Assembly (NCBI GenBank): GCA_023417475.1
Contig: JAEZFP010000068.1
Span: 1 to 64,000, forward strand
DNA: 64,000 nt
Direction: 5' to 3'
Source of the DNA: Bacillota bacterium
GTDB lineage: Bacteria; Bacillota; UBA4882; UBA8346
The notes under the pieces were generated by a model. That model saw nothing but the letters and a program-made list of their open reading frames with translations. It had not been told where the DNA came from and did not search any database. The translations under genes were made by a program, and so were the position numbers. Shown here in pieces: positions 26,095 to 34,914 of the stretch (the first letter of the stretch is position 1; each line of letters begins with the position of its first letter).

Positions 26095-26977
26095 TATTCC
26101 CACCAACCTTCGTATGGAATCGCAAAAGTTGTGCCAATACGACTTTAAGGTCCTTGCGTGGGACAATCATATCAATAATACCATGTTCAAGCAAAAACTC
26201 GGAAGTTTGAAACCCTGGCGGTAAGGTTTGGCGAATTGTTTGTTGGATAACACGGGGGCCGGCAAAACCGATCAAAGCATCCGGTTCAGCTACTATAATA
26301 TCCCCCAGCGAAGCGAAACTTGCAAATATCCCGCCCATTGTCGGATCGGTTAATACAGAGATATAGAATGAACCTGCCTCGGAAAGTTTGTTCAAAGCTT
26401 GACTTGTTTTGGCCATTTGCATTAAGGACAAAATCCCTTCATGCATCCGAGCGCCTCCACCACCACCTGAAACAATAATTATCGGTAATTTTTCTGCTGC
26501 TGCTGCTTCGATGGCTCTGGTGATCCGTTCGCCAACGACTGAACCCATTGATCCACCTACAAATCCAAAATCAATGATTGCTAAATAGGTAGGGACCTCA
26601 TCTATAGTCGCTTTTCCAACGACAGCACCTTCAGAAAGTTCAGTAACTTTTTGAGATTTTTTTACTTTATTTTCGTATTCGGGAAAGTTCAACGGATTGA
26701 CCGTTCGCAGGTTATTGTTTTCTTCTTCAAAACTATCCGGATCAATTAGCAAATTTAACCGTTCTTTTGCACCTATTCGAAAATGGAAATTGCATTTGGG
26801 GCATACTTTTAAATTTTTTTCAATATCCTTGTGATAAGTGATTTGCGAACAACGATTACACTTAACCCAAAGACCGTCCGGTATTTCTTTTTTTTCGATT
26901 TCAACTTTCTTGGAATAATCTTGATCGGTTTTAACTGTTATGTACTTCGGTTTCGTCTTAAAAAGATCTTTTAGCAA
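26087..26977 (-). CDS. accD: Acetyl-CoA carboxylase carboxyltransferase subunit beta
   Basis: Beta subunit of the carboxyltransferase, 296 residues. The zinc ribbon is C40-x2-C43-x15-C59-x2-C62, followed by the crotonase-like fold with SGGGGGARMHEGILSLMQM and PTMGGIFASFASLGD. It starts at TTG (26977), eight bases from AAGGAG. First step of fatty-acid synthesis with accA; accB and accC are elsewhere. Confidence 0.95.
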   Translation of the reverse strand: MLKDLFKTKPKYITVKTDQDYSKKVEIEKKEIPDGLWVKCNRCSQITYHKDIEKNLKVCPKCNFHFRIGAKERLNLLIDPDSFEEENNNLRTVNPLNFPEYENKVKKSQKVTELSEGAVVGKATIDEVPTYLAIIDFGFVGGSMGSVVGERITRAIEAAAAEKLPIIIVSGGGGGARMHEGILSLMQMAKTSQALNKLSEAGSFYISVLTDPTMGGIFASFASLGDIIVAEPDALIGFAGPRVIQQTIRQTLPPGFQTSEFLLEHGIIDMIVPRKDLKVVLAQLLRFHTKVGGNIG

Positions 26978-27078
26978 TCAGTCCACTCCTTGTTCGGCGC
27001 TTGGATGCTCATGCTACCGAAATTAACAATAAACAAATCCCATGTAAGATTCGCGTTTAATTAATAAATTCCTTCTAT

Positions 27079-27279
27079 TTAAGCTCTTTGTAAAGCATTA
27101 TTAATGACCTCGGTCGCCTCTTCGATTTCAACCTCCGAAACCATCACTTCCACATTACGCTCTTCTTTCGTCACCAAACGTGAATCTTTCATTTTAACGA
27201 GAATGCCTTCGATCTCTAAAATTTCTTTTAAATAGTTGGCAACTTTGCGGTTCGGCGCCACATAAACTACCACCCACAT
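27079..27279 (-). CDS. Small DUF2007-like protein
   Basis: A 66-residue acidic alpha/beta protein beginning MWVVVYVAPNRKVANYLKEI. The fold suggests a ferredoxin-like domain similar to DUF2007 (putative signal-transducing proteins). Such short proteins often precede accD in clostridia. ATG at 27279 with GAGGA ahead. It stands about 100 bases before accD and is the first gene after a strong promoter, so it probably leads the acc-pfk-pyk transcript. Function unknown. Confidence 0.75.
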   Translation of the reverse strand: MWVVVYVAPNRKVANYLKEILEIEGILVKMKDSRLVTKEERNVEVMVSEVEIEEATEVINNALQRA

Positions 27280-27355
27280 TTAGATTCCTCATTTCTCTTA
27301 CGAATAACCAAACAGTACGGGTAATAATTATTCAGACCACTATGATACTTTTCAA

Positions 27356-27384
27356 AGAATAAATTAGCATTTAACGTCTGTCAA
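27356..27384 (-). promoter_or_regulatory. SigA-type promoter of the acc-pfk-pyk block
   Basis: Minus strand TTGACA (27379-27384), 17-base spacer, TATTCT (27356-27361), about 75 bases before the 27279 start codon. This is the best promoter in the gap. Confidence 0.7.
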
Positions 27385-27740
27385 TAGATTTTTCGTAAAT
27401 TTAATCTCATCTGAATTACGAATCTTTAGATCGTGAGGAAAAATTACGCCAAACAATCGAGATTGATACCTGAAAATCACGGGGATTCGGTCTCGGCTTC
27501 GTGCTTGAACGTTATTTTTTGTTATTATAGTCTCCAAGCAAACGAAGAATTTTCGGGAGGTGTCAGTATTTCACCATTCCCAAATAATAGGTGCTCCCGC
27601 CCAATACCTGATGTAATTTTCCGATTTCTGCCGCTTTCGTTTGTTTAGCAAAAGTTCGACAGGAAAAACCACACTCCTGCATTATAACTCAAAGCAACAA
27701 TTGATTTAAACATAATCAAAGTATAGCAGACAAATATTAA
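27385..27740. other. Gap between tldE and the acc promoter
   Basis: About 350 bases without a convincing gene. On the minus strand there is a TATAAT near 27680, and Shine-Dalgarno-like motifs occur on both strands, but none heads a sensible reading frame. The plus-strand frame at 27433-27648 has no family features. I see nothing else. Confidence 0.4.
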
Positions 27741-27775
27741 ATGCAAACCGCCGTACAATCACCGGCGGTTTGCAT
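27741..27775 (-). terminator. Terminator after tldE
   Basis: A perfect 13-bp inverted repeat (27741-27753 and 27763-27775) with a 9-base loop and a broken T run on the minus strand, 27 bases after the tldE stop. Confidence 0.75.
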
Positions 27776-27801
27776 CTTGATCGTCGAAAATAATGAATAA
27801 T

Positions 27802-29121
27802 TTATATGGTTACAGAAGCAATAAAAGAGTATCCCGGATTATCCTCATCTACAACTTTTCCAAAATAACTCTCGGTAGAAGTTAAAGACTGTAAGAAATC
27901 GCCGCTGATTACGGCCTTTACTTTGCCTTTAATTACTCCGTGTTCCACAAAGAGACATTGATCCGCTGATAAAGAAAAACTACCGGAGGCCGAATCTTGG
28001 GTATGCATTCCTAAAACCGAATATACAATTAATCCTTGATCGGTCTGATGGATTAAATCCTCCCAGGCAGGCAAGTCATGAGAGACATTGACAAAAAAAC
28101 CACGGCCTCCCAAACCGGGGGTTGGTGGCAACCCTGCTTTCGTAGCGTATTTTAAATTTAAGATCGGGGTTTTTAAACTCCCATGCTGAATCAGGTCGAT
28201 GATTCCTCCCGGGATACCTTCAGTGGTACAACGATAAGAAAATGATCGAAGCGGTTCTAAGGTATTCACTGTGATGGACAGATCGGGCCGCAAAACTTGG
28301 ACCTGGTTTGTAAAATCAGCTAACGAAAAACGACTTTGGCGATTTATCACCAAACTACCATAAAGGTTCGCAATTAAAAATTGACTAAGAAACGCTTCGA
28401 AAACTCCGGGAGGGAATAATAAACGCATTTTTCCGGAAAATGTGGTTTTCATCTCATTTTCAAGTAGTTTCCCGATTCTCGCCGTGTTATCGATAGTAGT
28501 TTGAACTTTTTCTTTAGTTGGCCAATATTTTTCCTGAAACGCTTCGCCATAACTATTATTCACTTCGAAATAAAACTCAAACGGAGTTTGGGGATAGGAT
28601 AAGTTTAGCCCTGCCGAGTTGCGTAAGCAGCGTTGATTTTGATAACAACGAATTTTTCCGTCAATTTTATGAAAACCCGCAGCCGCTAAATTTTGAAGAC
28701 CGTCATGTAAAATGGTAAAAGGCCGGTTATTATCGTGATCGATTATATTTACCAATATCGGATCCGCCAAATTAACCTCGGGGATTTCTGACGGTTTATA
28801 AACCCCTACTCCATCCGGGTCATAATATGCAGCGGTTTTCCAATTATTCATATAATCTTGAAAATTGCTCACAGCTTGCGAATCTAACTTTGCGGAACTA
28901 TAACGCTTATTGCGCCAGTATAAAAAAATTTCCCCGGAAATGCTCCGTTTATAACTCGGCGCCGAATAGGGACCGCCAATCCGGCTGTTTTTCAAGCCAA
29001 TTTCAATACCTCTTGTTTCATGGAGATCAAATCGCCAATCAATTAATTCCGGGTCTTTTATTTGATATGCTTCGAGTATAGCTGCCAGTTGTTCCGCTAA
29101 TTCCAGATTACTCTCCTCCAA
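27802..29121 (-). CDS. tldE: TldE/PmbA-type subunit of the TldD-TldE protease
   Basis: Non-metal-binding partner of TldD in a heterodimeric peptidase that trims unfolded or modified peptides (in E. coli microcin B17, CcdA). 439 residues with the PmbA-like C-terminus (GLPPTPGLGGRGFFVNV, SGSFSLSADQCLFVEHG). No HExxxH, as expected. The TTG at 29121 has CGGAG seven bases ahead and overlaps the tldD stop by 14 bases. A GGAGGAG just after this TTG could alternatively serve a CTG at 29106. Confidence 0.85.
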   Translation of the reverse strand: MEESNLELAEQLAAILEAYQIKDPELIDWRFDLHETRGIEIGLKNSRIGGPYSAPSYKRSISGEIFLYWRNKRYSSAKLDSQAVSNFQDYMNNWKTAAYYDPDGVGVYKPSEIPEVNLADPILVNIIDHDNNRPFTILHDGLQNLAAAGFHKIDGKIRCYQNQRCLRNSAGLNLSYPQTPFEFYFEVNNSYGEAFQEKYWPTKEKVQTTIDNTARIGKLLENEMKTTFSGKMRLLFPPGVFEAFLSQFLIANLYGSLVINRQSRFSLADFTNQVQVLRPDLSITVNTLEPLRSFSYRCTTEGIPGGIIDLIQHGSLKTPILNLKYATKAGLPPTPGLGGRGFFVNVSHDLPAWEDLIHQTDQGLIVYSVLGMHTQDSASGSFSLSADQCLFVEHGVIKGKVKAVISGDFLQSLTSTESYFGKVVDEDNPGYSFIASVTI

Positions 29122-30592
29122 TCATGATCTCCGGGTTTTTCTCAATAACCAAAAAATAGTGGGAACCGCCACAACTGGGAACACCCTGTCCCATTTTCCC
29201 GCAGGTACCCATCGCATCGATTTGCAAGGGGCCAATCGCCGCGGAAACCGATTTTAAAACGGACAATACTTGGCCGCTGAATATTGCCGGCTTAAATAAC
29301 ACCGGTTCCGCTGCTAATGAGTATATTCCCGAACAGTGAAAAACAAAGTCGCCAAAGGCCGGATTGACTTGTCCGCCCTGGAAACCGCTTAAATATAGAA
29401 CATTTTCACCGGGGATAATTAACTGATGCTCCAAAAGAATTTGATAAAGTGTCTGGGGAGTGATTGATTCAAAATTTTGATTTACGGATATCGGATTATC
29501 AAACTCGATACGAATATTCGTCATCCGGGCAATTGGTAAGTGGAAAAAATTTTCAACCCTTTCAGCTCCGGTCAAAGAGACACCGGCGCGATCGGCAGAA
29601 AAAACATCGGATAAACCAGCGGCTAACCGGCCATGATCAACAATTTTTACGGTCTTTCGTTCAACTCCCATGGCGCTGATGGGCTGATAAGCGTAATCCC
29701 CTTCAATTGGCCCGTCGATGATTGACAACCGCTCATCGGCAACTTTCAAACCGATCCGCATTTTCCCCTTCTCGCCCAAAATTGAACTCTCTAACGCATC
29801 GGTTTCCGCCGCATGACCAAAAGCTTCATGGGCTAATCCTTTTGCCAAAGCATAATCAATTACAAGTTTATAATTGCCGCTTTTTACTTTCGGAACATGT
29901 AAGAGGTCCAGGGCTAATTTGGCCGATTTTTCAGCTCGCGCTTTTAAAAGTTCCAGATTCGACTGTTCGACAATGATACTTAAATCAGTACCTGGAAGAT
30001 TTGCATAGGCGGTTGCGGTATCGCCATTGCCTTTAGCAGTTATGGAATGGTAGATAAAGGAACGTGGCGTATTAAAAGTAACATCGGTTCCATCCGAGCG
30101 AATAATTCGCCACTCTTCAGCAGTTATTCGCAATATGGTTCGCACGGAAAGTCGTGATGAATCAATCGCAATCAGTTCTTTATTAAGTTCGGTAAGAGTC
30201 GCTTCAATGCTCGCTAAGGATAAACTTCCAAGCGGATATTTTTCGGAAACGATATTTTGGCGCGTTAGTGCTTCTAATTTAAAAATTTCTTGATTTGATT
30301 CACCATTAAAGTTTCGACTTTGATCAGCCAACGATTGGGCTTTTTTCAAAAGTTCAATTCCAATCTCGGCGGATACTTGATCGGCAGCTGCAAAACCCAT
30401 AAAACCGTCTTTCGTAACGACTTGAATTCCAATCCCATTGAGTACGGAAGAATTAATCTCTTCCATTTTGCCGTTGTTAATTTGAATTGCTAGATCTTTA
30501 CGATATTGAAAGCGGGCAATAAAATAGGTATCGGTCTTTTTTGCTTCATTGACTAAGTAATTAATTAATTGATCATATTGGTTTACTGTCAT
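29108..30592 (-). CDS. tldD: TldD zinc metalloprotease subunit
   Basis: Catalytic subunit of the TldD-TldE peptidase, 494 residues. The zinc site HEAFGH is at 255-260 (HExxxH) and the nearby FGHAAETDAL fits the family. An ATG at 30709 is open but overlaps the upstream gene; the ATG at 30592 with GAGG five bases ahead starts at MTVNQYDQLINYL, the normal N-terminus. It lies 67 bases after an AdoMet-decarboxylase-like gene. Confidence 0.9.
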   Translation of the reverse strand: MTVNQYDQLINYLVNEAKKTDTYFIARFQYRKDLAIQINNGKMEEINSSVLNGIGIQVVTKDGFMGFAAADQVSAEIGIELLKKAQSLADQSRNFNGESNQEIFKLEALTRQNIVSEKYPLGSLSLASIEATLTELNKELIAIDSSRLSVRTILRITAEEWRIIRSDGTDVTFNTPRSFIYHSITAKGNGDTATAYANLPGTDLSIIVEQSNLELLKARAEKSAKLALDLLHVPKVKSGNYKLVIDYALAKGLAHEAFGHAAETDALESSILGEKGKMRIGLKVADERLSIIDGPIEGDYAYQPISAMGVERKTVKIVDHGRLAAGLSDVFSADRAGVSLTGAERVENFFHLPIARMTNIRIEFDNPISVNQNFESITPQTLYQILLEHQLIIPGENVLYLSGFQGGQVNPAFGDFVFHCSGIYSLAAEPVLFKPAIFSGQVLSVLKSVSAAIGPLQIDAMGTCGKMGQGVPSCGGSHYFLVIEKNPEIMIGGE

Positions 30593-30659
30593 CTTCGCCT
30601 CGTTTAGTTGATTTCGATATTTAGCCTGTGCGGTAATAATATGCTTTATGCGGCTATTT

Positions 30660-31025
30660 TCAGTCTTCTTGATGAAGATGTTCGGCGCGTAGCCTGGACT
30701 CGGTGGCAACTACTTGTGGTCGGAAAAGCTCTACCAATGATTCGCTAAAATGCTGAATTTCTAAGCAGTGCTGCCACCAGAAAACATCGATGGTTAAAAA
30801 TCGTTTCATCGAAAAAACCTGGATGATAATAAAACAATCATCGAAGTCTCCGCTGATGCGAATCCCTTCCGGTTTGAACGTCTGAAAAGACCATTGAATG
30901 TTAATAATCCCCTCGCATAGAGTAATCCTTTGAATCTCAGCGATAAACTCTTTGGGAGAATTCCACAACTCATTCTGACAAAGATACAGATCAGCCATAA
31001 AATGTCTCCCGAAATCTGCCTTCAT
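30660..31025 (-). CDS. AdoMet decarboxylase-like protein lacking catalytic residues
   Basis: A 121-residue protein that aligns by eye along its length with short bacterial SpeD: GRHFMADLYLC, then FQTFKPEGIRIS, TIDVFWW and LFRPQVV match GRHLVAEFYEC, FHRFLPYGVSG, AVDLFTC and ALKAKRV of the Thermotoga enzyme. The pyruvoyl-forming Ser63 is replaced by Cys64, His68 by Gln69 and Cys83 by Trp84, so AdoMet decarboxylation is unlikely. Start uncertain: ATG at 31025 keeps the GRH motif, while a later ATG (30998) has a better ribosome site. It precedes tldD. Confidence 0.7.
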   Translation of the reverse strand: MKADFGRHFMADLYLCQNELWNSPKEFIAEIQRITLCEGIINIQWSFQTFKPEGIRISGDFDDCFIIIQVFSMKRFLTIDVFWWQHCLEIQHFSESLVELFRPQVVATESRLRAEHLHQED

Positions 31026-31124
31026 CCCGGACAACCCGCTCCTTTCATACCTATAGCATATCATATGATAAAGAGAAGGGTCGTGGTGTTGATTTTAAAT
31101 AAAACTTTTACGCAGACTGTTTAA

Positions 31125-31175
31125 TTAGCATGAACCAGTTACAGTACCGGATGCACCGCAAAATGTAATCCACAT
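31125..31175 (-). pseudogene. N-terminal stub of an MBL-fold (beta-CASP) gene
   Basis: A minus-strand ORF of 16 codons, MWITFCGASGTVTGSC, then TAA, with AAGGAGG correctly spaced before the ATG. The peptide matches the conserved start of metallo-beta-lactamase/beta-CASP RNA exonucleases (typically LTFLGAAGTVTGSCYLLE). The rest of the gene is absent; the sequence runs straight into the region ahead of the 31025 gene. It looks like a deletion remnant, although a conserved leader peptide is not excluded. Confidence 0.6.
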
Positions 31176-31283
31176 TTAAAAAATTCCTCCTTGTTTGTTA
31201 GGTTTATATTGGTTATAATGATACAGGTTGATATCGCTGATACATTCACGCAGCAAATCGCCTAAAAAAGATTAAAATTCCTT

Positions 31284-31312
31284 TTGACAAACTCTAGACT
31301 CTTTGTTATACT
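31284..31312 (+). promoter_or_regulatory. SigA promoter of tRNA-Pro
   Basis: TTGACA (31284-31289), 17-base spacer, TATACT (31307-31312), placed 16 bases before the tRNA 5' end. It is an almost ideal vegetative promoter. Confidence 0.88.
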
Positions 31313-31328
31313 ATTAATGTTCTCGCTT

Positions 31329-31405
31329 CGGGGTGTGGCTCAGCTTGGTAGAGCGTTCGGTTCGGGACCGAAAGGCCGGAGGTTCAAATCCTCTCACCCC
31401 GACCA
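31329..31405 (+). tRNA. tRNA-Pro (anticodon CGG)
   Basis: A 77-base gene with CCA encoded. The acceptor arm is CGGGGTG/CACCCCG, the D arm contains GCTCAGCTTGGTAGAGC, the anticodon loop is TTCGGGA giving CGG for proline codon CCG, and the T arm contains GGTTCAAATCC. It has its own promoter and terminator. Confidence 0.95.
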
Positions 31406-31420
31406 TCTATAAGAAATAAT

Positions 31421-31445
31421 TAAAAGCCTAACGGCTTTTTTTATT
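31421..31445 (+). terminator. Terminator after tRNA-Pro
   Basis: AAAGCC/GGCTTT hairpin with a TAAC loop and a seven-T tract, 16 bases beyond the tRNA. Confidence 0.85.
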
Positions 31446-31532
31446 TTATTTTCATTTCTTCTTCAATTTGAATTAAAATCCTCTGGAAATTTACTGATTT
31501 AAATGACGAACTGAATCACAAGGGAAATAGTT

Positions 31533-31563
31533 AAGGGAGGAAAATATCAAATTTTCCTCCCTT
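31533..31563 (-). terminator. Terminator after pdp
   Basis: A perfect 13-bp stem (31533-31545 and 31551-31563) with AAGGGAGGAAAAT arms, directly after the pdp stop. The T run on the minus strand is weak. Confidence 0.7.
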
Positions 31564-31569
31564 GTTGTT

Positions 31570-32874
31570 TTATTCAACCACAGCTTCGATCAATTTTTCC
31601 GAGGAAACCGGTGAACTTACCCAATGAAAGCTTTCAATAAAGGATGGGATAACGGAGTTGGTGATTGATTCCGAATCAGAATGAATTTCACCTAAGACCG
31701 TTCCTTTTGATACATAATCGCCGACTTTCGCATAAACTTTTAATCCGACATCCGGACGAATGATATCGTCGATTTTCGAACGTCCGGCCCCCATTTGCAT
31801 CGCAATTAACCCAAGAGATCGACAGTTAATTTGTTGTAGCCATCCTGTTTCAATTGCTTTCACTTGATGGATTACAGGAGCTTTCCCGAGATTCTCTGGT
31901 TGTTCGATATACGCAACGTCCCCTCCTTGTGCTTTGATCAACTCTTTGAATTTATCATATCCTTTACCTGACGTTAACGCCTGAGTGATCCGCTCCCTAC
32001 CTTCTTGAAGAGTTGCTGCTTTTCCACCAAGCCAAACCATATAACTACCTAAGGTAATACACAGTTCGGTGAGGTCTTGCGGACCCTCCATTTGCAGAGT
32101 AGCAATCGCCTCAGATACTTCTAAACGATTGCCGATTGCATTTCCCAAGGGTTGAGCCATATTGCTCAAAATAGCAATAAATTTGCGGCCGGCTCGTTGG
32201 CCAATTTCGACCATGGTTTTGGCTAATTCGTGCGCTTTATCAAATGTATTCATAAAAGCTCCATCACCATACTTCACATCAAGTACAATGGCATCGGCGC
32301 CGGCAGCCAGCTTTTTTGAAACGATACTACTGGCAATGAGCGGAATACTTTCGACAGTTGCAGTTACATCCCGTAAGCTATATAATTTTTTATCAGCGGG
32401 AACCAAATCTCCGGTTTGACCGATGATTGCGATATTCATTTTTTTAACTTGCGCTAAAAACTTCTGCCTGCTTAAGCTAGTAGTCAAACCAGGAATTGAT
32501 TCTAATTTATCAAGTGTTCCACCAGTGTGTCCCAAACCTCGTCCTGACATCTTAGCTACAGGTACACCGCAAGCAGCGACGAGCGGTAACAAAACCAAAC
32601 TCGTCTTATCGCCTACTCCTCCGGTGCTGTGTTTATCCACTTTTATTCCGGGGATGGCGGACAAATCAATCATATCACCAGAATGCGCCATTTCCAGTGT
32701 TAAATGAGTGCATTCTTCAAATGTCATTCCCTGAAATAAAACTGCCATCGCCCAAGCGCTCATTTGATAATCCGGGATCGTCCCTTGAATATAACCCTGG
32801 AATAAAAAATGCAACTCGTCTTTGGTAAGAGATAAACCATCCCGCTTTTTTACAAGCAGATCAACTGCGCGCAT
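31570..32874 (-). CDS. pdp: Pyrimidine-nucleoside phosphorylase
   Basis: Splits uridine, thymidine or deoxyuridine with phosphate to base plus (deoxy)ribose 1-phosphate. 434 residues, with KVDKHSTGGVGDKTSLVLLP at about 79-98 and MSGRGLGHTGGTLDKLESIPG, the glycosyl transferase family 3 signatures. It follows deoB by 10 bases, so the sugar phosphate made here is passed to phosphopentomutase. Confidence 0.94.
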   Translation of the reverse strand: MRAVDLLVKKRDGLSLTKDELHFLFQGYIQGTIPDYQMSAWAMAVLFQGMTFEECTHLTLEMAHSGDMIDLSAIPGIKVDKHSTGGVGDKTSLVLLPLVAACGVPVAKMSGRGLGHTGGTLDKLESIPGLTTSLSRQKFLAQVKKMNIAIIGQTGDLVPADKKLYSLRDVTATVESIPLIASSIVSKKLAAGADAIVLDVKYGDGAFMNTFDKAHELAKTMVEIGQRAGRKFIAILSNMAQPLGNAIGNRLEVSEAIATLQMEGPQDLTELCITLGSYMVWLGGKAATLQEGRERITQALTSGKGYDKFKELIKAQGGDVAYIEQPENLGKAPVIHQVKAIETGWLQQINCRSLGLIAMQMGAGRSKIDDIIRPDVGLKVYAKVGDYVSKGTVLGEIHSDSESITNSVIPSFIESFHWVSSPVSSEKLIEAVVE

Positions 32875-32884
32875 TGAAATCTCC

Positions 32885-34060
32885 TTATCCTTTTTCGATC
32901 AAGGATGCAAATTCCGTGCCGACTGACCAATTGTCAATTTCAAACCAGTAGGCAATGGTTGCCGCAATATCGGCAAATGAGTTTCGAATACCTAACCCAA
33001 CGCCATCCGGCAGATTCGGACCAAATAACAATAGAGGTGTGTATTCACGAGAATGATCGGTGCTGGGAGTGGTAGGATCTCCACCATGATCTCCGGTGAT
33101 GATCAGTACATCGCCAGCGTGTAGTTTTGGAATATTTCGGCCAAGCCATTCATCCATCATTTCCAGAGCTTTGGCGTAACCGACGGGATCATTGCGATGA
33201 CCATAAAGCATATCGAAATCAATACAATTTGCAAATACTAAACCTTTAAAATCTTGCTCGATTAGTTCACTGACAAAAGTCAGCGTTTCCTGATTGTTAT
33301 GGGTGTGATTTGAATGAGTTAATCCTCGCATATTAAAAATGTCTTCAATCTTTCCAACGCCAAAGACGGTATAATCCTTTTCTTTAAGCCGATCCAAGAT
33401 AGTGGGTTGAATCGGGTCAAGTGAAAAATCCTTTCTACCGTCAGTTCTATAAAAAGAACCTGGTTCGCCGCAAAACGGCCGGGCAATTACTCGCCCAATA
33501 CCATGTTCTCCTTGAAGTAAAGAACGGGCGATTTCACAATACCGATATAATTGCTCACGTGATACGACCGCTTCATGGGCCGCGATTTGAAAAACGCTGT
33601 CCGCAGATGTATAAACAATTAACGCTCCACTACGGATATGCTCTACACCAAGTTCTTCAATAATAATTGTACCGGAAGCGGCCTTATTGCCAATCACTTT
33701 ACAACCGGTTCGATTCGAAAATTCATGGATCAGAGCATCTGGAAATCCCTGCGGATAAACCGGGAACGGTTTATCCAGTATTATACCGGTCATTTCCCAA
33801 TGGCCGGTGGTGGTGTCTTTTCCAACCGAGAGTTCGTTTAGTTTTCCATACACTCCAGTACTACTTTGGGCAGGGACTCCTAGTATCGAAGTAAGATTTC
33901 CAAGACCTCCCCGTTCCAGATTGGGAAGGTTTAGTCCTTGTACTGTCTCCGCAATATGTTGTAAGGTGTTGCTGCCTTTATCGCCATAAATTTGGGCATC
34001 GGGCAATTCCCCAACTCCTACGCCATCGAGCACAAGTAGAAAAATGCGATTAACCCTCAT
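32885..34060 (-). CDS. deoB: Phosphopentomutase
   Basis: Converts (deoxy)ribose 1-phosphate to the 5-phosphate, linking nucleoside salvage to the pentose pathway. 391 residues of the alkaline phosphatase-like metalloenzyme family. Metal and phosphate sites are visible in VLDGVGVGELPDA at the start, the TTTGHWEM segment and ITGDHGGDPTTPSTDHSREY near the end. ATG at 34060. First gene of a deoB-pdp pair. Confidence 0.95.
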   Translation of the reverse strand: MRVNRIFLLVLDGVGVGELPDAQIYGDKGSNTLQHIAETVQGLNLPNLERGGLGNLTSILGVPAQSSTGVYGKLNELSVGKDTTTGHWEMTGIILDKPFPVYPQGFPDALIHEFSNRTGCKVIGNKAASGTIIIEELGVEHIRSGALIVYTSADSVFQIAAHEAVVSREQLYRYCEIARSLLQGEHGIGRVIARPFCGEPGSFYRTDGRKDFSLDPIQPTILDRLKEKDYTVFGVGKIEDIFNMRGLTHSNHTHNNQETLTFVSELIEQDFKGLVFANCIDFDMLYGHRNDPVGYAKALEMMDEWLGRNIPKLHAGDVLIITGDHGGDPTTPSTDHSREYTPLLLFGPNLPDGVGLGIRNSFADIAATIAYWFEIDNWSVGTEFASLIEKG

Positions 34061-34113
34061 AATATACTCCTTTTTCAGACTGTAAATAATCCATTATTAT
34101 TCGACCAGTAGAG

Positions 34114-34767
34114 CTATTTATTATGAATAGTGCCACTGATCCGACTGCGGATAATTTCAACTAAAGCCGGAACAACCGATACTCCGATAATGGCTAAGAT
34201 AACCACAGTAAAATTTTGTTTTACAAATGGAATATTGCCAAAGTAATAACCGCCGAAGATAAATAATGAAATCCAAAAGACACCGCCGGAAAAACTGTAT
34301 AATAAGAATCGCCAATAATTCATCCTGGCGATCCCAGCCACAAATGGGGCAAAGGTTCTAATAATCGGGATAAATCGAGCAATCGTGATCGTTTTTCCAC
34401 CGTATTTTTCATAAAATTGATGCGCTTGTTCCAGATATTTGCGATTCAAGAACCGGGCTTTTTCGCGCTGAAAAACTTTCGGTCCAAGAAAATAACCTGC
34501 CCAATAATTAACCGAATCACCAATCAATGTCGCAAAAATCAATAAAGGAAAAAGCAATTCAAGGTTAAGAATTTTGCTTGCCGCCAAAGCTCCTAAGGCA
34601 AACAACAAGGAATCTCCCGGTAAAAATGGAGTAACGACCAATCCGGTTTCACAAAAGATGACGATAAATAAGATTAGATAGGTCCAAATTCCAAATTGCT
34701 GGACAAGAAGATTAAGATGTTTATCTAAGTGCAAAACAAACTGGATAAAGTTTTGAATTAGATCCAT
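34114..34767 (-). CDS. DedA family membrane protein
   Basis: A 217-residue membrane protein of the DedA (SNARE-associated/VTT) family, whose members act in lipid-carrier flipping and membrane homeostasis. Family motifs are ETGLVVTPFLPGDSLLFALG at about 40-59, GDSVNYWAGYFLG and GGKTITIARFIPIIRTFAPFVAG (in part: ARFIPIIRTFAPFVAG). Several spans follow. It is 54 bases before deoB on the same strand with no clear functional link. Confidence 0.88.
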   Translation of the reverse strand: MDLIQNFIQFVLHLDKHLNLLVQQFGIWTYLILFIVIFCETGLVVTPFLPGDSLLFALGALAASKILNLELLFPLLIFATLIGDSVNYWAGYFLGPKVFQREKARFLNRKYLEQAHQFYEKYGGKTITIARFIPIIRTFAPFVAGIARMNYWRFLLYSFSGGVFWISLFIFGGYYFGNIPFVKQNFTVVILAIIGVSVVPALVEIIRSRISGTIHNK

Positions 34768-34914
34768 AGTACACCTGCTTATAACTCATTCTTCAAAAAG
34801 ATAACCTGAAAGAATATTTCGCTCTTTTTATGTCGCTTCCTGCCAATTGGCTTTTTTTATATTATAATGAATATTAAAATGATCATCCGGTAATTTTAGG
34901 AGAAAGAAAAAAGA

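Noticed and set aside
27433..27648. Plus-strand 71-residue frame in the tldE-acc gap
   Set aside because: No ribosome site and no recognisable motifs.
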